A DNA stretch of 64,000 nt from contig JACATO010000307.1 in the NCBI GenBank assembly GCA_018389105.1, forward strand, positions 1,141,001 through 1,205,000. The letters run 5' to 3'. A program made the position numbers and the translations under genes. Source of the DNA: Nautilus pompilius (lineage: Eukaryota; Mollusca; Cephalopoda; Nautilida; Nautilidae). Shown here piece after piece: positions 1 through 13,532 of this stretch. The notes beneath the pieces were generated by a model. The model did no database searches. It was given only the letters and a program-made list of their open reading frames with translations, and was not told the DNA's origin. Each line of letters starts with the position of its first letter. The stretch's first letter is position 1.

Positions 1-1850
1 TGCTGTTACCATTTTTTCACCATGTCCTTGAAATTATGGTAGGTAGACTTCTGATATTGGATTCTAATAAATCTTCTCAAAAACAGTAAATGATCCTTGA
101 AATACAAGAGAGCTGGTAGTTGCCTTTGGTCTCATTCCTTTTTTTTTTTTCATGACAGTACCAATGTCTTAGTTTAATCAGAGTTGTGGACAAAGCAAAA
201 CTTGTATTATAAAATCTACCCCCCCAATACAAATAGTACAATTAAATACCTACCACAAACAGCTCTTTCGTTTCTTAATTCTGCATACTCTTGCATGGGT
301 TATATTAAAGCTATTTCTGTAAGGTCAGAATTTGCAAAGTAAAATTTAGAAAGACATGGGTTCCTGCTGACAGCACAGTCAGAACAAGCAAATGATGAGA
401 GCTGGAAACATGTTCTTTTTCTGGCATTACTTTGGTAATTTGAAGAAAAGATGCACTATTAACTTCCTTACACCATGCAAGTTTTTACCTTATACCACAT
501 AAGGTGCATTTGCACCCAACCTAGTAGTGCGTTAAACTGGCTACAAATTTAATTAACACAATTGTAATGAAATCACTTGTGGTTGGAGAGATATGGATTT
601 GTCATTAATAGGGTTATATTAATGAGAAAGCTAGTAAGTAGAATAATACAGATATGAGGTACAAATGCACCACAGTTAGTATACAGAGTGTTAAGAGTTA
701 TTTTGAGCTTTTCTCACATTACAATTAACATCTAATTGCACAAATGGACCCTTAATGATGGCTCAACAGGTTAGCCAGTTGGGCAAAAATCAACAAAACA
801 ACATGATACTCATTTATTCCACTGAAAAAAATTAAAATGTCAGCTCAAAATAAAATCAACCAATATTTGCACATCAAACAACAGTCCTTCTTTAGGCTAA
901 CCCTGATAATTGGAACACAGAGTGAAATTTCGAAATCTAGATTCATTGGCAACTTCTGTTACTAATAGTAGGAAATGGTTAAAACAGCTCTCTTATTTCC
1001 ATAAATTAATTTGACCTTCCTTTCTCATAAACACAATATTTTAGTTAAGCTTCTTTTTTAAAATTTCAACTAATAGATAATGGCCAATAACAGGTAATAT
1101 TATCATGTTTTAAAAAAATCTAATTGTTAGAAATTATATAAGAAAGAAAGGGTTGGAGATATGCCATTGCTACCAAGTGATAAATGAATGTATCAACCCT
1201 TTGTCTGTCTGTTTGTGTAAGGTACATTTTGGATATATGCAGACCAACAAAAAAATTAGAATATTTCTGGAAATTATGAGAAAAAGTTTTTGATTTTTAA
1301 TGTAATGCATATTACTCACTGTTCAAATAATGTTTTTCAAGTTATAATAAGCAAAACAATCATGAAGTAGGATTGTTTTGTTGAAATTGATAAAGTTAGT
1401 AAATACAATTATTATTCTATGTAAGACATTTATTTAAAATTTCTTACAATATGTGGCATAACTGGTTGCAGCAGCAATGTAGCTGGTAAAGTTATTTCCT
1501 GGGTAAAGAAATTACCAAAGAAAAAAGCACTGGGTATGAAGTGATGCTAGATGGATTTTTCATTAAATGCACAAAATAATAAAGCCCTTGTTCCCCAGTG
1601 TCATAGTAAAGCTCTCAATGAAACTATGAATTCATATATTTTAAAAGCAATCATAAAATTTAACAATTAAACTAAAAACTGCACAAAACTAAATTATATG
1701 TATATATAATTTAAAAAGGTGAAAAATTCTATATACCACAGCACAACAAAGTGAATATATACATCAGGAATCCTGCCTGTCCAAGGTAACATAGTTATTT
1801 TCTAAGGTGAAAATACTTAAACGAACAAATATCCATCATGACCTTGCCTT
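1..1850. other. AT-rich non-coding DNA
   Basis: No coding region, RNA gene or recognisable repeat was found in this stretch. It is AT-rich with stops in all frames. It borders the CpG-rich block on its right and could be upstream flank or intron. Confidence 0.6.
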
Positions 1851-3357
1851 GCTTAATCTTTCTTTACACTGTGCTTTGCTTAACTGCGAATTTAAACCAC
1901 AAAACTTGCACCACCGTTGTCGGTGCGCACCAACGAAGAGCACACGCGTAAAAAAGCAACAAAAATTTTCAACAGGTCGAGTTTTCAGTTATTTTGGCTT
2001 ATAAACTCGCTAAATTAAATCCGAGACTCCCGCTTGGTTGGCCAATGCGTCAGGTAATGTACATAAAAGCAAACAGTGGAGAATCAAAAAACAATTTAAG
2101 GTAATTATTTAAAAAAAAAAAAAAAAAGTGTCACCGCTACACCGTCCGCGCGCATCACCGGAAATCGCCGACGTAGCCCGAGGAAAGAGAGTGACAATTC
2201 CAAACCACGCCCACCCCACCATTTTAACGAGGTCTTGCTTTACGCAGACGGATGCATCATGCCACCAATCTTCAAGGTCTTTCCTTCAGCTAACATAACC
2301 CTTTAGCCGTAACAACGTTTACTAACAGAAATTCGATAAAGCAGCGCACGGATTCCTTTTTAAATGATGGGTTTTCCCCGAATATTTACCAGTGTTTTAT
2401 TTAGTTTACAATCGATTTTCCCATCCTATCGCCTAACCTACCTTTTACCCTCCAGTTTTAGATCCCCGCTGATTATATGCAAAACAGGTAAATACGGGAC
2501 CGTGCCCTGGGCTCCATAGCCAAGGGAATGGCGTAAATAAAAGGATGGCAAATTAAACAAAAAAAGGGGGAGTGGGGGGGGTCGTCGTTGATTTATAATT
2601 CAAATGAAGAGGGGGGGGAGGGCACCAGGTGTTGTAACACAGTTACTCCATCCATCCTCACCATTGTGCGCTTGTAATGCTATGTAGGTCGGCGATCATG
2701 CACCTCACCCTGACCCATAATTGTTGTTGTTCTGTTCTCGCCGAGCTTGCTTACAGATAAATCAGAAAAGTACACACATCCCCGGCGCCATGAAGACAGG
2801 ATTTACTATCACCGGGGAGAGGGTCGGGGGTAACTGAACTGCGAATGTCAACACAAGATACAGGAGGCGGAGGCCTCGCGTTCCTTTTTTGCGCCATTCA
2901 CGTCAGCTAGAATATTCTAATTTACCTTTAAGAAATGGAAATTCGCTGCCGCGTATGTTTTCAATATTCTGGTTGTAGCGCTCTGCAGAGAAACCTGCCA
3001 TCGTTACTCGCAATTAACGCAGAACGATCAAAACAACATGGACTTCACGCGATGCATTCCTCCATACTAACGCACGCCTTGAACCTGAGGTAAAAACAAA
3101 AAAACAACAACAAACAATCGCGAAATCTGTACCGCTGCCATAAGGAACGAATTTAAGCAGATATTTGGAAAGAAAGAGCACAGGCCATTCGATATAACGC
3201 AAATTCGAAGCATCCCAGCTGGGTGACAACGCGGGCGTCGGTTTAGCGGTCGAGAACTATTTGATCTCGAGTATGTAGGTTTTTTTTTTCTGCCAGCGCC
3301 GCGCGTAGGTATACAGCCTAGATAGTGTCGTCTGTGTTCTTTGAGTTAGCCCGCCGT

Positions 3358-3470
3358 ATGTGCTTAGCTATCTCACCCTTGTTCCTCACCCTTTACTGTT
3401 CACCTGTGTGGCGCATCCCTGAGCCTGCAACCCGTTTAAAAAAATTTCCAGACCCTCTACTTTTACCCAG
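3358..3470 (+). CDS. Weak candidate for a first coding exon in the CpG island
   Basis: An open frame begins at the ATG at 3358 and runs 37 codons plus two bases to a good splice-donor match, CAG|GTATGT, at 3470/3471. Read through, the frame would stop 12 codons later. The predicted peptide starts MCLAISPLFL and is rich in proline and leucine. I recognise no domain. The start context is poor and no downstream exon in matching phase was identified. The placement inside a CpG-rich block and the strong donor are the only support, so chance is quite possible. Confidence 0.15.
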
Positions 3471-3514
3471 GTATGTTTTCCTTTGCATTTTATCGTAGTA
3501 CCCTGCGCACCAAA

Positions 3515-4410
3515 AAAAAAAAAAAATTTTTTTTTTTTTTCTTCTTCTTCTTCTTCTTCACAGATATCGTGTTGCTGTTCTGTGTGCCTGTTGTGTAGTA
3601 GATACCACCTCTCCCTCTCCCTGCGGCTGTCATTCATTTTTAGTCTAACCCTTCTTCTCCTAATATTAATTTGCATGTCGTAACCTTGTTACAGCTGGGT
3701 TATTAATAACACACAGCGCGGACGGACGCTGCTTCCCTTTTTAACTCCCTTTAAAAAAAACAACAACAACAACGACAACAGTTTTCCCGTTTACCCGGCC
3801 AGCGCTTCTTTGTACGGACAGACCGCTCACACTGCGACTGTGTATGTTTGCGTGTGGATATTATATATATATATGTGTGTGTGTATTGATATTATATATA
3901 TGTATATATATGTGTACACACATACACACATACGAGTGTGCGCGCGCGCGCGTCTATGGGTGCCCGGCGGCGAGACCGTTTCAGAGGCGTGGATGTCGGT
4001 TCGGTTTGGTTATTTTAGTGGGACTACCACCGACGGAGGAGGGAGGATGTGTGTGCCTGTTGTTACGGCGATGAATATCTGCCGAGCCTGTGTCGGGATG
4101 AGGTCGATGGTGACGAGAGAGAAGGTGGAGAAACATGTTGCATGGCACGGTTGCATCTCTCTCTCTCTCATATATTGTATTGTTATGCTACGTTTCGGAT
4201 ACATGCGGACCCTCCTCCCCCTCTCTCTCTCTCTCTCTCTCTCCCCACTCCCCTCCACCCTAACCCTCTTCCCAAAAAGAAAGAGAGAAAATAAAATATT
4301 TCTGGAAACCGTAGCGATAAGTTTTCATTTTGCGGGCTTCGTATGCAGTGTACGTGTACATGCATTGGGCGGTGTTATGACCCTTCCCCACACACACACA
4401 CACACAACTA
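3515..4410. repeat. Cluster of simple sequence repeats
   Basis: Seen directly: an A-run then T-run then CTT repeats at 3512-3560; a composite TA, TG, CA and CG tract at about 3851-3953 that alternates purine and pyrimidine throughout and could adopt Z-DNA; CT repeats at about 4157-4170 and 4220-4243; and a CA repeat at about 4388-4406. The translated frames over this region are low-complexity artefacts. Confidence 0.9.
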
Positions 4411-4619
4411 GAAAAGAAATTCCTTTCCCTCGCTATTTTGATGGGAGTAGTGCCGACGACTGTCAGGTCCAGTGTTGATATAAAGGGCCGAAGGATAACA
4501 TCACCACGTGCTGTTCTTAATACTGCTACTGCACCCCGTGTTTCGGAACATTGCACTGCTAAGAAATAATTCCCATGTTGTCAGGGCTGATCGGAATGTT
4601 GTATTGTTTTGACAAGGTA

Positions 4620-7600
4620 GGTTCCAAGTTTGTGCCTCACCTGCTTTGTGCTGTTTTTTTTTTCTTCTTATCGTAGGAAGTGTCCCATGTCGTCGTCGTC
4701 GTCATACTAATAATAATAATAATAATAGTTAGGGTAATATAAGGTAGGTATCCTTGAAATCTTCCCTAAAGCAGACACTCGTGTTAATTCTAATAAATTG
4801 ATTTTATGTAAATACTGTTAATTAAGAATAATTTATTAAGTACAAAAATTACAAGATGGCTAGAATCTTTTTCATTCATTCAGTGTTTGATTTTAAAATG
4901 GGGTACATGCAAACTGTCTTGATTTTTTATCTATTGCACATGAAAATAATGAAAACAGCTCGCTGCAAGAAACATCTGCCTAAAAACTCTCAATATACAC
5001 ATGACAGAAAACAAAGCAGAACTTTTTCTTAGATTGAACTAATGGGTGAACGAACATAAATCCTGTTAAATCAAGTAATTGGTTTGATGAAAGTTTGTGA
5101 TATTTTAATTCACTGTTTTTTCCTACTTAGTAAATTAAAAATCCTTTAATTAGCAAGCTAAAATCTCTCTTTAACTGAGCTCTCAAGGTAGTTTTAAATG
5201 CAGGGTGTACTGCTTCTCCTTTTATGTTTCATACTCAAAATAAGCATACCTCAAAAGTTAAAAAGTTGCACAGGAAATCTTGATAAATTGCTGCTGTTCT
5301 AACTGATTCATAAATAAAGAGGATATATTTATACTGAAGGATAATGAATTAATCATTTCAGATATAAAGTATTGCATGAGATAGATTAATACGATCTTTA
5401 ATCAAGGAATGAAGAGAGTATTCAGTATATATATAGTCTTTAGAATTTTAAAATTACAGTAAAAATAGTGATAATGCAGAATATAATTGTAGAACAAAAA
5501 AAAAATTGTCTTAAGCAAATTAAATTCAACAGTTCCATATTTAATATTAATTAAAAAATAAAGGTAATTAACTAACCTAAGATTCCATATCATTGACAAT
5601 GCCATTGCAGAAAAAAACAACAGTTTATAATGTGATCTGTTGAATGTTGTCTCATAAACTGCCATAGCAAGATTATCTATTTTAATGATCACAGATTTGT
5701 TACATTCATCTGTCAGCTTCCTTTTGATTATCAAAAAAATTTGTTTATTTACATTTTTATTTTCATAAGATATTTGAAAACATTACCTGTCTCTAGCTTA
5801 CAGTCATGGCCAAAAATTTTAGATCAATCTAGAATTTTCTAATATTGTTTGATTAAGTTTAATTAAGCTTGCTGAATTTGCATAATAATGTTTTGTTATC
5901 TTGTTAGAATGTATATCACTTTGCAGTTTTACACATTTAATGAAAAAAAATGATCAAAATTGGAAAATATAACACTTCAAAATTAACATGCAAAATACAT
6001 GATTTCAAAAAAAAAAAAACTTTAATGATCATGATGACAAGTTGTTTAGAAGTATTCAAAAGCAGACAGGTTGTTATTGGTATAGTATCAAGCTATATGA
6101 ACCTGATTCGAAGATAATTTGTTAGATTTCTAGGGTGATGAAAAATATCTCCTCATAGCTATAATTGGAAAATGAGATAAATAGTATGATTAGTTGAATT
6201 TTTAACACTTATTTCAGACAATTTAATTAAGAAAAAAATATGACATTTTCATAGTGCTTTTGAATCAAAGAAATGCATAAACTTTAATTTTCATTTATTG
6301 AATATTTATTTACAGTTTTAAAAATATTAAGAAAAATTACCAAATCTAGTATTTTGAAAATGCAGTTAGCCTGATTTAAAATATTTATCACTGTTTGGTT
6401 AAAAAACAAACAAACAAAACTTATAGTTTATAAAGAAATACACAAACATTAGTCAAACTAAAATATAGATGGATAAAGCTTATTGACTGAGTATGAAATA
6501 ATAAAAAGTGTGCACTTTTTCCTATACCTAATTAATTCAAGACTAGTTAAATATTTCACTTAGATTATTTTCTAAATGCTGTGAACATTGTTGCTGATTC
6601 TTTCTCTTTGAAAATTGTTTTTTTTTTGTTTATTTTTTTTACAACTGTTCATCAAGCAGAAACAAATGAAAAGTTATATTTGAAAAAGACAAGTTTAAGC
6701 TTTTAATTTGCATAAAGAACAAGGGGCAGATAATGTGAAAACAATAAGATTTAAATACTTAGAATATTAAATTGTTTTTTTTAAATAAAAGATTGAAATT
6801 ATTGATTTTTGTTTTGTTTATAGATTCCATCTAGCTATCATAATATTTAATGTCAGTTCTCATCAGATAATTAATGGTGACAAGTTAAATGAAAAAGTTA
6901 AAGTTTCTGTGATTACATTATGTATAATGGGGATTTACTATATGATTAAAGTTGGTTAAAGACGAGGAAACAGAAACTAACAGCTACTTTATAGCAAATA
7001 ATATCTATGATCTTGCTGAGTAGAAAGTCCTTGTTAGAGCAGCTACAATCCACATGAATGAAATTTAAGTAGTAGAGCTGCTCAGTGCCTAAGTTGCCAT
7101 GTCTGTGCACTTCACTAAGGTGAGTTGAGATCTACAAACTTGCATTTAAATAATAGTCCAGTTTCAGACAGAGCATTGCTGAATTTCATTTAAAACAATT
7201 CAGTAATACATTTCATTCTTTGATCTACTTTTAGTTTCTATACATGTGCACCAAAATACAATTTAATTATTTGAACTCTGTTCTTAATTCTTAAATATTA
7301 AAAAAGAATGGATACTTTAAAACTTAAGTTGAGGCACATGTTTTACAGTTATGTTAACTAAAGTTCTGAAAATTTTTTTTCTTTCTCTTTTGGCTCAGTA
7401 TTGGTGTCTTTGATTGATTTTTGGATTTTAATTAAATCTGTTTTTAGTATTCTTTATAGAATGACATCAGAAAAGAAGCTTCTATTAGATTTGGTATGCT
7501 GTGTTTGTGGTTATGAGAAAGAAAACAAAATATTGCTATCTATTAAAAGGAAAAGGAATTGAAAAAGTCTTTTCTGGTCCCCAACTTTAATTTTTTTTTT

Positions 7601-8880
7601 CTAAGTCTGCAAGAGACTATTGGGTTGATACTGAGACAAATTTTTGTTTCTACAAAGTTTATATATGGGAAAAATAAATGAAAAACTTGTAAATGATATA
7701 GTAATAAAAAGGTATATTAGGGATTTAAAATCCACTGACAACGAAGTTGAAATTTTTTTTGTTTTTCAGTTTAGAAAAAAGCTCTCATTTTTTTCTTTCT
7801 ATCTTTACACTAAACTAATGAATGCAGTTTTGTATGGTGATGAAAATGAGATTAAAATGAAAGGTGAACATAAAGAAAGTAGATGGGTTTGGATTATCAA
7901 GTTTACTATGAAGGACAGTAGTGAGAGAGACTCTTAAACAACAATAAAATATTCACTGTGAAAAGTACTATGATAGAAAGTGAAATATCTGCATCTTCAG
8001 ATTCATTTTGAAGAAGTATTTTTTATGTATTCTTGAAACCCTGAGGCATGCCTAAAATTAAATTGTTACTGAAATTCCTGGTTTTTTAGGATTGAGATCA
8101 GAAAGAAATCAAATAAAGAATCATCAAAACCAAAGACAAAAGGAATTTAAACATAAATAAAGGAGAGATAAGCTATTATTCAGAGTTTAATCACTTTTAA
8201 CAACATCAGTAAAAATTTTAAATAAAATTTTTACCTGATATTTACTTGTTAATGTTCATATTTCTTTTCCAGAATTTTTTTACTTTCATTTTCAAGTTAA
8301 ATCAAGTTATCTATTTTATAGATTCAGTATGCATTATATAATATCAAAATACACACACTAATTATATAAACAGCTTTTTAAAATATAACTTCTTACACAT
8401 ACTAATCTACCATTAATGTCTGTTAATTTTATGTTGTTTATGAATGTTTAATAGTTTTCACATTTAAATAATTATTTCATTAAATATTTTTGGCAGTAGA
8501 TGTGCAACAATAGCCATTTAAATATTTATATATAAATATTTAACATGTAAACATTGCATTTTTTCTTTTCATTTAATTTTTTATAAATTAAAATTAAACT
8601 TACAGCATTTTTTTGTTTGTTTCTTTTAAGCTTAATCATTGTTTTGGAGAAATACGTTTTTTATTTTTGGCCAAATTGTTTTATTCCAGTAACTTCTGAT
8701 AGATTTTTTTTCTTATTTCTCCTGCTTATTTCATGAAATATTGTTTTGTTCAAAAGTAGATAGTGATCCTGTTTTTTTTCTTGAGCATGTGTGTTCAAGT
8801 CAAAGAAAATATGGTTCTTTAATTTCAATTTGAAATGTTTGTATTTTAATGAGTTATACATATGTGCACACATTCACCTA
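4620..8880. other. AT-rich non-coding DNA
   Basis: About 4.2 kb with many A and T runs and no convincing coding region. A donor-like AAG|GTGAGT at 7119 follows a short open stretch of about 14 codons, but no good acceptor precedes it. The only recognisable mobile trace is a Tc1-like terminus at 5801. Confidence 0.6.
5801..5828 (+). mobile_element. Possible Tc1-type transposon terminus
   Basis: Directly after a TA dinucleotide (5799-5800) comes CAGTCATGGCCAAAAATTTT. This closely resembles the terminal inverted repeats of Tc1-like elements, which begin CAGT, carry GGCCAAAA and insert at TA. I could not find the opposite inverted end within several kilobases, so this is a solo end or a decayed copy. 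Confidence 0.35.
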
Positions 8881-9259
8881 CAGTAAACAACCTGATCCAA
8901 CCTCCAGATAATCAAGCCAAGATCAGTTCATTTTTGGGTATCCAACCTTTGTAGTTTATGAGTTGGTCACCAAGGGAACTATATACACTGTCTGCACATG
9001 CTCAGATAGTTAGTATTCTTTACATTTGTTGCTTTTTGTTGACCAATTTTATTCTCCTTGCTAGTGATTTTTATCAGTGATAATAATTACAATTCTTGCA
9101 ATATGTCACAGTGTTTTGGCAAGCAATTCAAAGGAAAGAAAGTGTAAAGTTCCTGGTATTAAGCAAAATTAAAGAACAAGAAAGAAGTTGTTGGATGAAC
9201 AGCAGCACTTGTTTAAAAACAATTAATCAGGGTATTCAACTTTTTCAGATATCCAACCC

Positions 9260-10930
9260 ATGATTGGTTTGTATGTTTGTGACCAAAATCTAAGTACATT
9301 TTTTTTTTTTTTGTATCAGCATTAGCATTCTTTTTATTTTCTCTGTATAATTGAATTATATTATTTTATACATTAAAGTAACTATTGTCAGTTTTATGTA
9401 ATGAGATTAATTTTTAAAAAATAAATTTTTAATTATTTTTTTTAAAATCAGCATACAAAAAAGTGAATTAACTATAAATAATTTTTTTAACAATATTTAA
9501 AAGGGTTTTTTAAAATTTAATTAGGAATAACATTAAAAATGAGTAAGAAGAAATCTCATTGTTTCTCTGGATTGACTTAGATATCTAAACCAATTTTTGT
9601 TGTATGGTTAAGTCATCTAAAAACATCTAACATGGAATACTTAGTATGAAAATATGCATGTAAAATTCAGCAAGAATAGATAATATAAATGTTCAGACAA
9701 GAGAAATAAAAAAAATAGAAAGTTAGTTTTGTCATTTTCATCACCTTTTAGTGAAATATATTTTTCACTTTTACCATTATTAGGATGCAGTTCTGAGGAG
9801 GACTTTTTTGTATGAAATGGTGTGCTATTATACATAGATATTTGCAATAGATACTACTTTGTTTTTGGATAGTAGAAGTGCCTTGATACTCTTAAACAAT
9901 ACTGATAAGGAAGTATTTTTGTTTATATTATTTATACTAGCAAGGTGGTGGGAAATGGCCAAATTGTGGATTCTGTAAGTAGGTAGCACCAACAATTTTC
10001 TGAACTGATCATGAATTTTCCTTTTTCTCCACTAGCAGAGGGCTCTTTCTAGAATATTTTTTAGTGTAAAATAATTAAAAAGTAATAATATTTGGCACAA
10101 TATTTTCAATAAAAGCAACAGTTACTTATTTATATACATTTTATTTTTGAAATAAAAACAAACAAAACTATACATATTATAAATAAGAATAGCAACTGGT
10201 TAACAAATAAAGAATGAAATAAAATATAGGAAATATATTTAAAAGTGGCCAACCAAAACAAGCTTTTACATGTGTATAAATATCTGTTTACAATGTATTA
10301 ACTTTTTTATTACAAACTCCCTAGATAAAAAATGACAAATCATGTACCAATAATATTAAGTTTTAAAATGTGGCTTCACTTTGTTAGTTTATGCCCTAAT
10401 ATCTTAGTGTAAATTTGAAAATAATATCACATGATTACTAGTTTATCAGATTTTATTATTATCAGCTATAAATTGAATTTAAATACATTTTTTGATCACA
10501 TTCTGATATGGGAATATTGGAAATATTATTACTATAGTTGTCATGTAATGCATAACTGAAATCTGAACCAATTAAATTATTAACAATTTGTGCAGTATAC
10601 AAGATATAATTGATTTTATATATTCATTTTTATTTTTAAAAGCAATTTAAAGGATATATTTACCACAAGTTATTATTGATTAAAGAATTTGAAAGTAAAT
10701 GTGTATTTTTCTGGAAAAACAAATATTAAATATTTATGGATAGCCTTTCTAAAGAACTGTGTGTGTTTGGGGTGTGCTTTAACCATTTTAACTGTGTAGT
10801 GTTTATTAAAAGCTATCTTGTTTGCAGACTAAACTTTTTTACCTTGAGAAGGAACTTGGTTTCCAAATTTGACTCTAGGGTAGAAGAAAGAACTGTAGAG
10901 TTGTCACATTCTGCACATACTTGAAATGAG
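9260..10930. other. AT-rich non-coding DNA
   Basis: Nothing recognisable. A short GC-richer patch at 9945-10055 has donor and acceptor look-alikes but no open frame long enough to support an exon. Confidence 0.55.
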
Positions 10931-11490
10931 ACATCTGGTATTGTTTGTCACTTCTGGGCTAAGCCATGCTCAGATTGTTTAAGTTTCTTGGAGGATTCTT
11001 GAGCCTTACACATTTACAAGTCTATAGATTATTCTCAATGGTTAAAAGATATAGGGATGGCTGGCTTGTCCATTATAGTGATGTTTGCTCTAAAGTACAT
11101 AGTGACAACTCTTGCTATGTGTCCTAATGCTTGACATCTTGTAACACAAACCCTGGTGCTTGACACCTGCAATCATAAAAGTCTAAATTGAATTTGATTT
11201 TCATCAGATAACAGTTTGTGCCATTGAACCCTTTTCCAAAGATTTAAACTTTTCCCAGGCTAATCAAGTGTTGCAGTCATGGTTGCAGAGAAAGACCAAC
11301 ATGTTGATGTCTCGTGTGCAGTCTTGTATTGTGAGATTCTGATAACTTATTGATAGCAGAATCCATCACATTGTCATAAAGTGCTATTGGATCTAGGTAA
11401 CAATAACTACCTTGTTCTGTAGGGCCATTTAACTGAAATGATCCATCTATCACAAGCATCTGTAGAATCAGGGTGACCTCTGATAGACCC
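10930..11490 (-). mobile_element. Possible old retroelement fragment (Gag-type zinc knuckle region)
   Basis: The base composition is less AT-rich than its surroundings. On the minus strand short stretches resemble the CCHC zinc-knuckle part of retroelement Gag-like proteins. It is very decayed, the family cannot be named, and no terminal repeats were seen. Treat as an unassigned fossil fragment. Confidence 0.2.
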
Positions 11491-11634
11491 TGTCATTCAC
11501 ATTACCAGTCTGGCAGTATTGTTTATACAATCAGCTGATGAATGATTATTGCAATGTTGCAATGTCATTCACATTACCAGTCTGGCAGTATTGTTTATAC
11601 AATCAGCTGATGAATGATTATTGCAATGTTGCAA
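11491..11634. repeat. Perfect 72-bp direct tandem duplication
   Basis: The unit beginning TGTCATTCACATTACCAGTC occupies 11491-11562 and is repeated without a mismatch at 11563-11634. Only two copies are present. The identity implies a recent duplication, or an assembly artefact. Confidence 0.95.
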
Positions 11635-11639
11635 TTTGT

Positions 11640-13530
11640 GGTGGTGTTGATTTGCCTGAAGCCATTTTGTAACTGACCTACTGAAAGAAATCTTTGTTCA
11701 CATGATGCATCTTCAGACTACATTGTGGATTTTACTGCACAACTGATAGCAACTTAAACATGTTTTTACAAATCATGTGATTTTTTTAGACTGAGGATGC
11801 CATGTGAAAGTATGTGCTATCAGTGTTTTTTTTTACGCTTTACATTAGATTTTTAACCTCTGAGTTGATAACAGCCAATGGTAGTCTGTTTTTGTCACTT
11901 AGAATTCTGATATAATGTAACCTAAATTCTAATATTGCTAGATTTATGCCTATTTGTGTTAACCTGACTTTGAAGTTAAGAAAGTTGCATACATGTTAAT
12001 ATTAGATATATATTATCAATGAATTAAAATTCAAGGTGTTAATTGCCTTTTGAAGTTTAAACTCAGTGTTCAAATTATCTAAGAGTTTACTGTATATCAA
12101 ATAATATAAAGCTTTGCCAAATCAATAATATATATAATTTTAATAACATATACTTTATTTCAGAAACTTGCAGTGATTTTTACTTTTCTCACAACATGGA
12201 ATTCATAATCATAATTTTTAACTTAATGCTACAATTAGATAATAACTTTACTCTTTATTAATTTGTTGTGCTTTAATGTTGATTTAAAATTTTTTTTCTT
12301 CATATTCTGCACCTCTTATTTTTTTATTTAACTTGTTTATATATTTTATTTGCTTTTGTTATTCTTATTACAATTTTGATGGGCAATGTTTGCTTTTCTG
12401 TCCCTTCAAATATGTATTATAAAATAACTAAACAAGTTTATAATATTAACAAAGTCATTGCTAATAAAAATAATGACCATGTTATTTAATAAGAAAAAAA
12501 AGTGTTATCTACTAGCAAGAATTTTCATTTTCATTTTATAAAAATTTTATTTATGAAATTTTATCATGTATATGAATTGTGCTTCTATAATATATTTGGA
12601 AAGTTTCCAAGATAGGGTTTGGATTCCTGTGACACTTAATCAGTCTGCTCCAAGAGACTAATTTGTATTATTATAGATTTAATAATTTTTGTGAAAAAAC
12701 TTTCAGATTATATATGGAGCTGCTATTGTAATGTTTCTACAGTATCCAAAAGATTTACATACAAGTATTTGTAAGCTGAGAGAGATATGTTGCATATTTG
12801 AATAGTGTCTAAAATATTTTCAAATGCATAAAAAAATAAGCATACAAATGTTTAAATGGTGCAGGAAAAGGGTATGGATATTTCTGATTACATTACAAAT
12901 ACACTAATGAATAGAACACTTCTAAGTAAAGATACTTTTTGTCTAATTGTTGTTGAAAAAGTCATTTAATATATGCTTTGTAAGAAGATTTAAATTAAAA
13001 TATTTCAATTTAAAAAAAAAAACCCAGTAATTTAGGTGCTTACTGATTTTTAAACTGCACATAATTTTGACTGAACTGTATTTGGAAGTTAATATTTTTT
13101 TATAAAAGCTTTTATTTGTTTAGTTCCTGTCATGCATATTCTACATTACTAATAGAAGTTTGAGAATTTCAAGTAGAATGAATATACTAGTAACTAAAAG
13201 CTGCACTATCTGTAACCTTCAAAAGTACTGACTGATATGGTAATCTATATACATCTAAAATACTTAATACAATGGTAATTCTTAATCATTCTATTGAATC
13301 TGAATTTGGTTTGCTGATAACCATTGGTATAATATGCTTCACTTGTAACAATAAAACATTGAAAAAGTAATACAGCATTGGTGTTATCTTGACATTTAAA
13401 AATATATATATAGTGAACTAAATAAATTAGGATGAACAATTTCTTTTTTGTAAATGTATGTTTTGTATGAAAATATCAAAAAACAAACAAAAAAAAAACA
13501 ACCTTGCAATTAAAGTCTATTATTTTTTAA
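11640..13530. other. AT-rich non-coding DNA
   Basis: No gene or repeat family recognised. The stretch holds long A+T runs and scattered short chance frames. Confidence 0.6.
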
Positions 13531-13532
13531 TA

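Larger units (their letters stand above)
1900..4560. promoter_or_regulatory. CpG-rich island, candidate promoter and 5' end region
   Basis: Base composition changes sharply here. CpG dinucleotides are frequent, for example around 2130-2190, 3220-3310 and 3950-4050, whereas they are rare in the surrounding DNA. Such islands usually mark promoters and first exons of constitutively active genes. Good donor-like sequences occur inside: CAG|GTATGT at 3468-3476 and AAG|GTAGGT near 4614. No clear TATA box or strand preference is visible. The right half is full of simple repeats (poly-T, CTT, TG, TA, CG, CT and CA), so the long frames across 3800-4480 are repeat translations and not genes. Transcription direction is unresolved. 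Confidence 0.45.

Noticed and set aside
3810-4478. 222-codon plus-strand open frame
   Set aside because: It translates TA/TG/CA/CT microsatellites. The peptide is low-complexity and overlapping frames on both strands are equally open.
5402-5734. 110-codon minus-strand frame
   Set aside because: The peptide is dominated by Y, F, I, N and L from AT-rich sequence. No motif.
8881-9260. Possible Tigger-derived miniature element
   Set aside because: Segments such as CCAACCTCCAGATAATC and GATATCCAACC look like pogo ends, and a short frame resembles the start of a Tigger protein, but I could not pair the ends as an inverted repeat.
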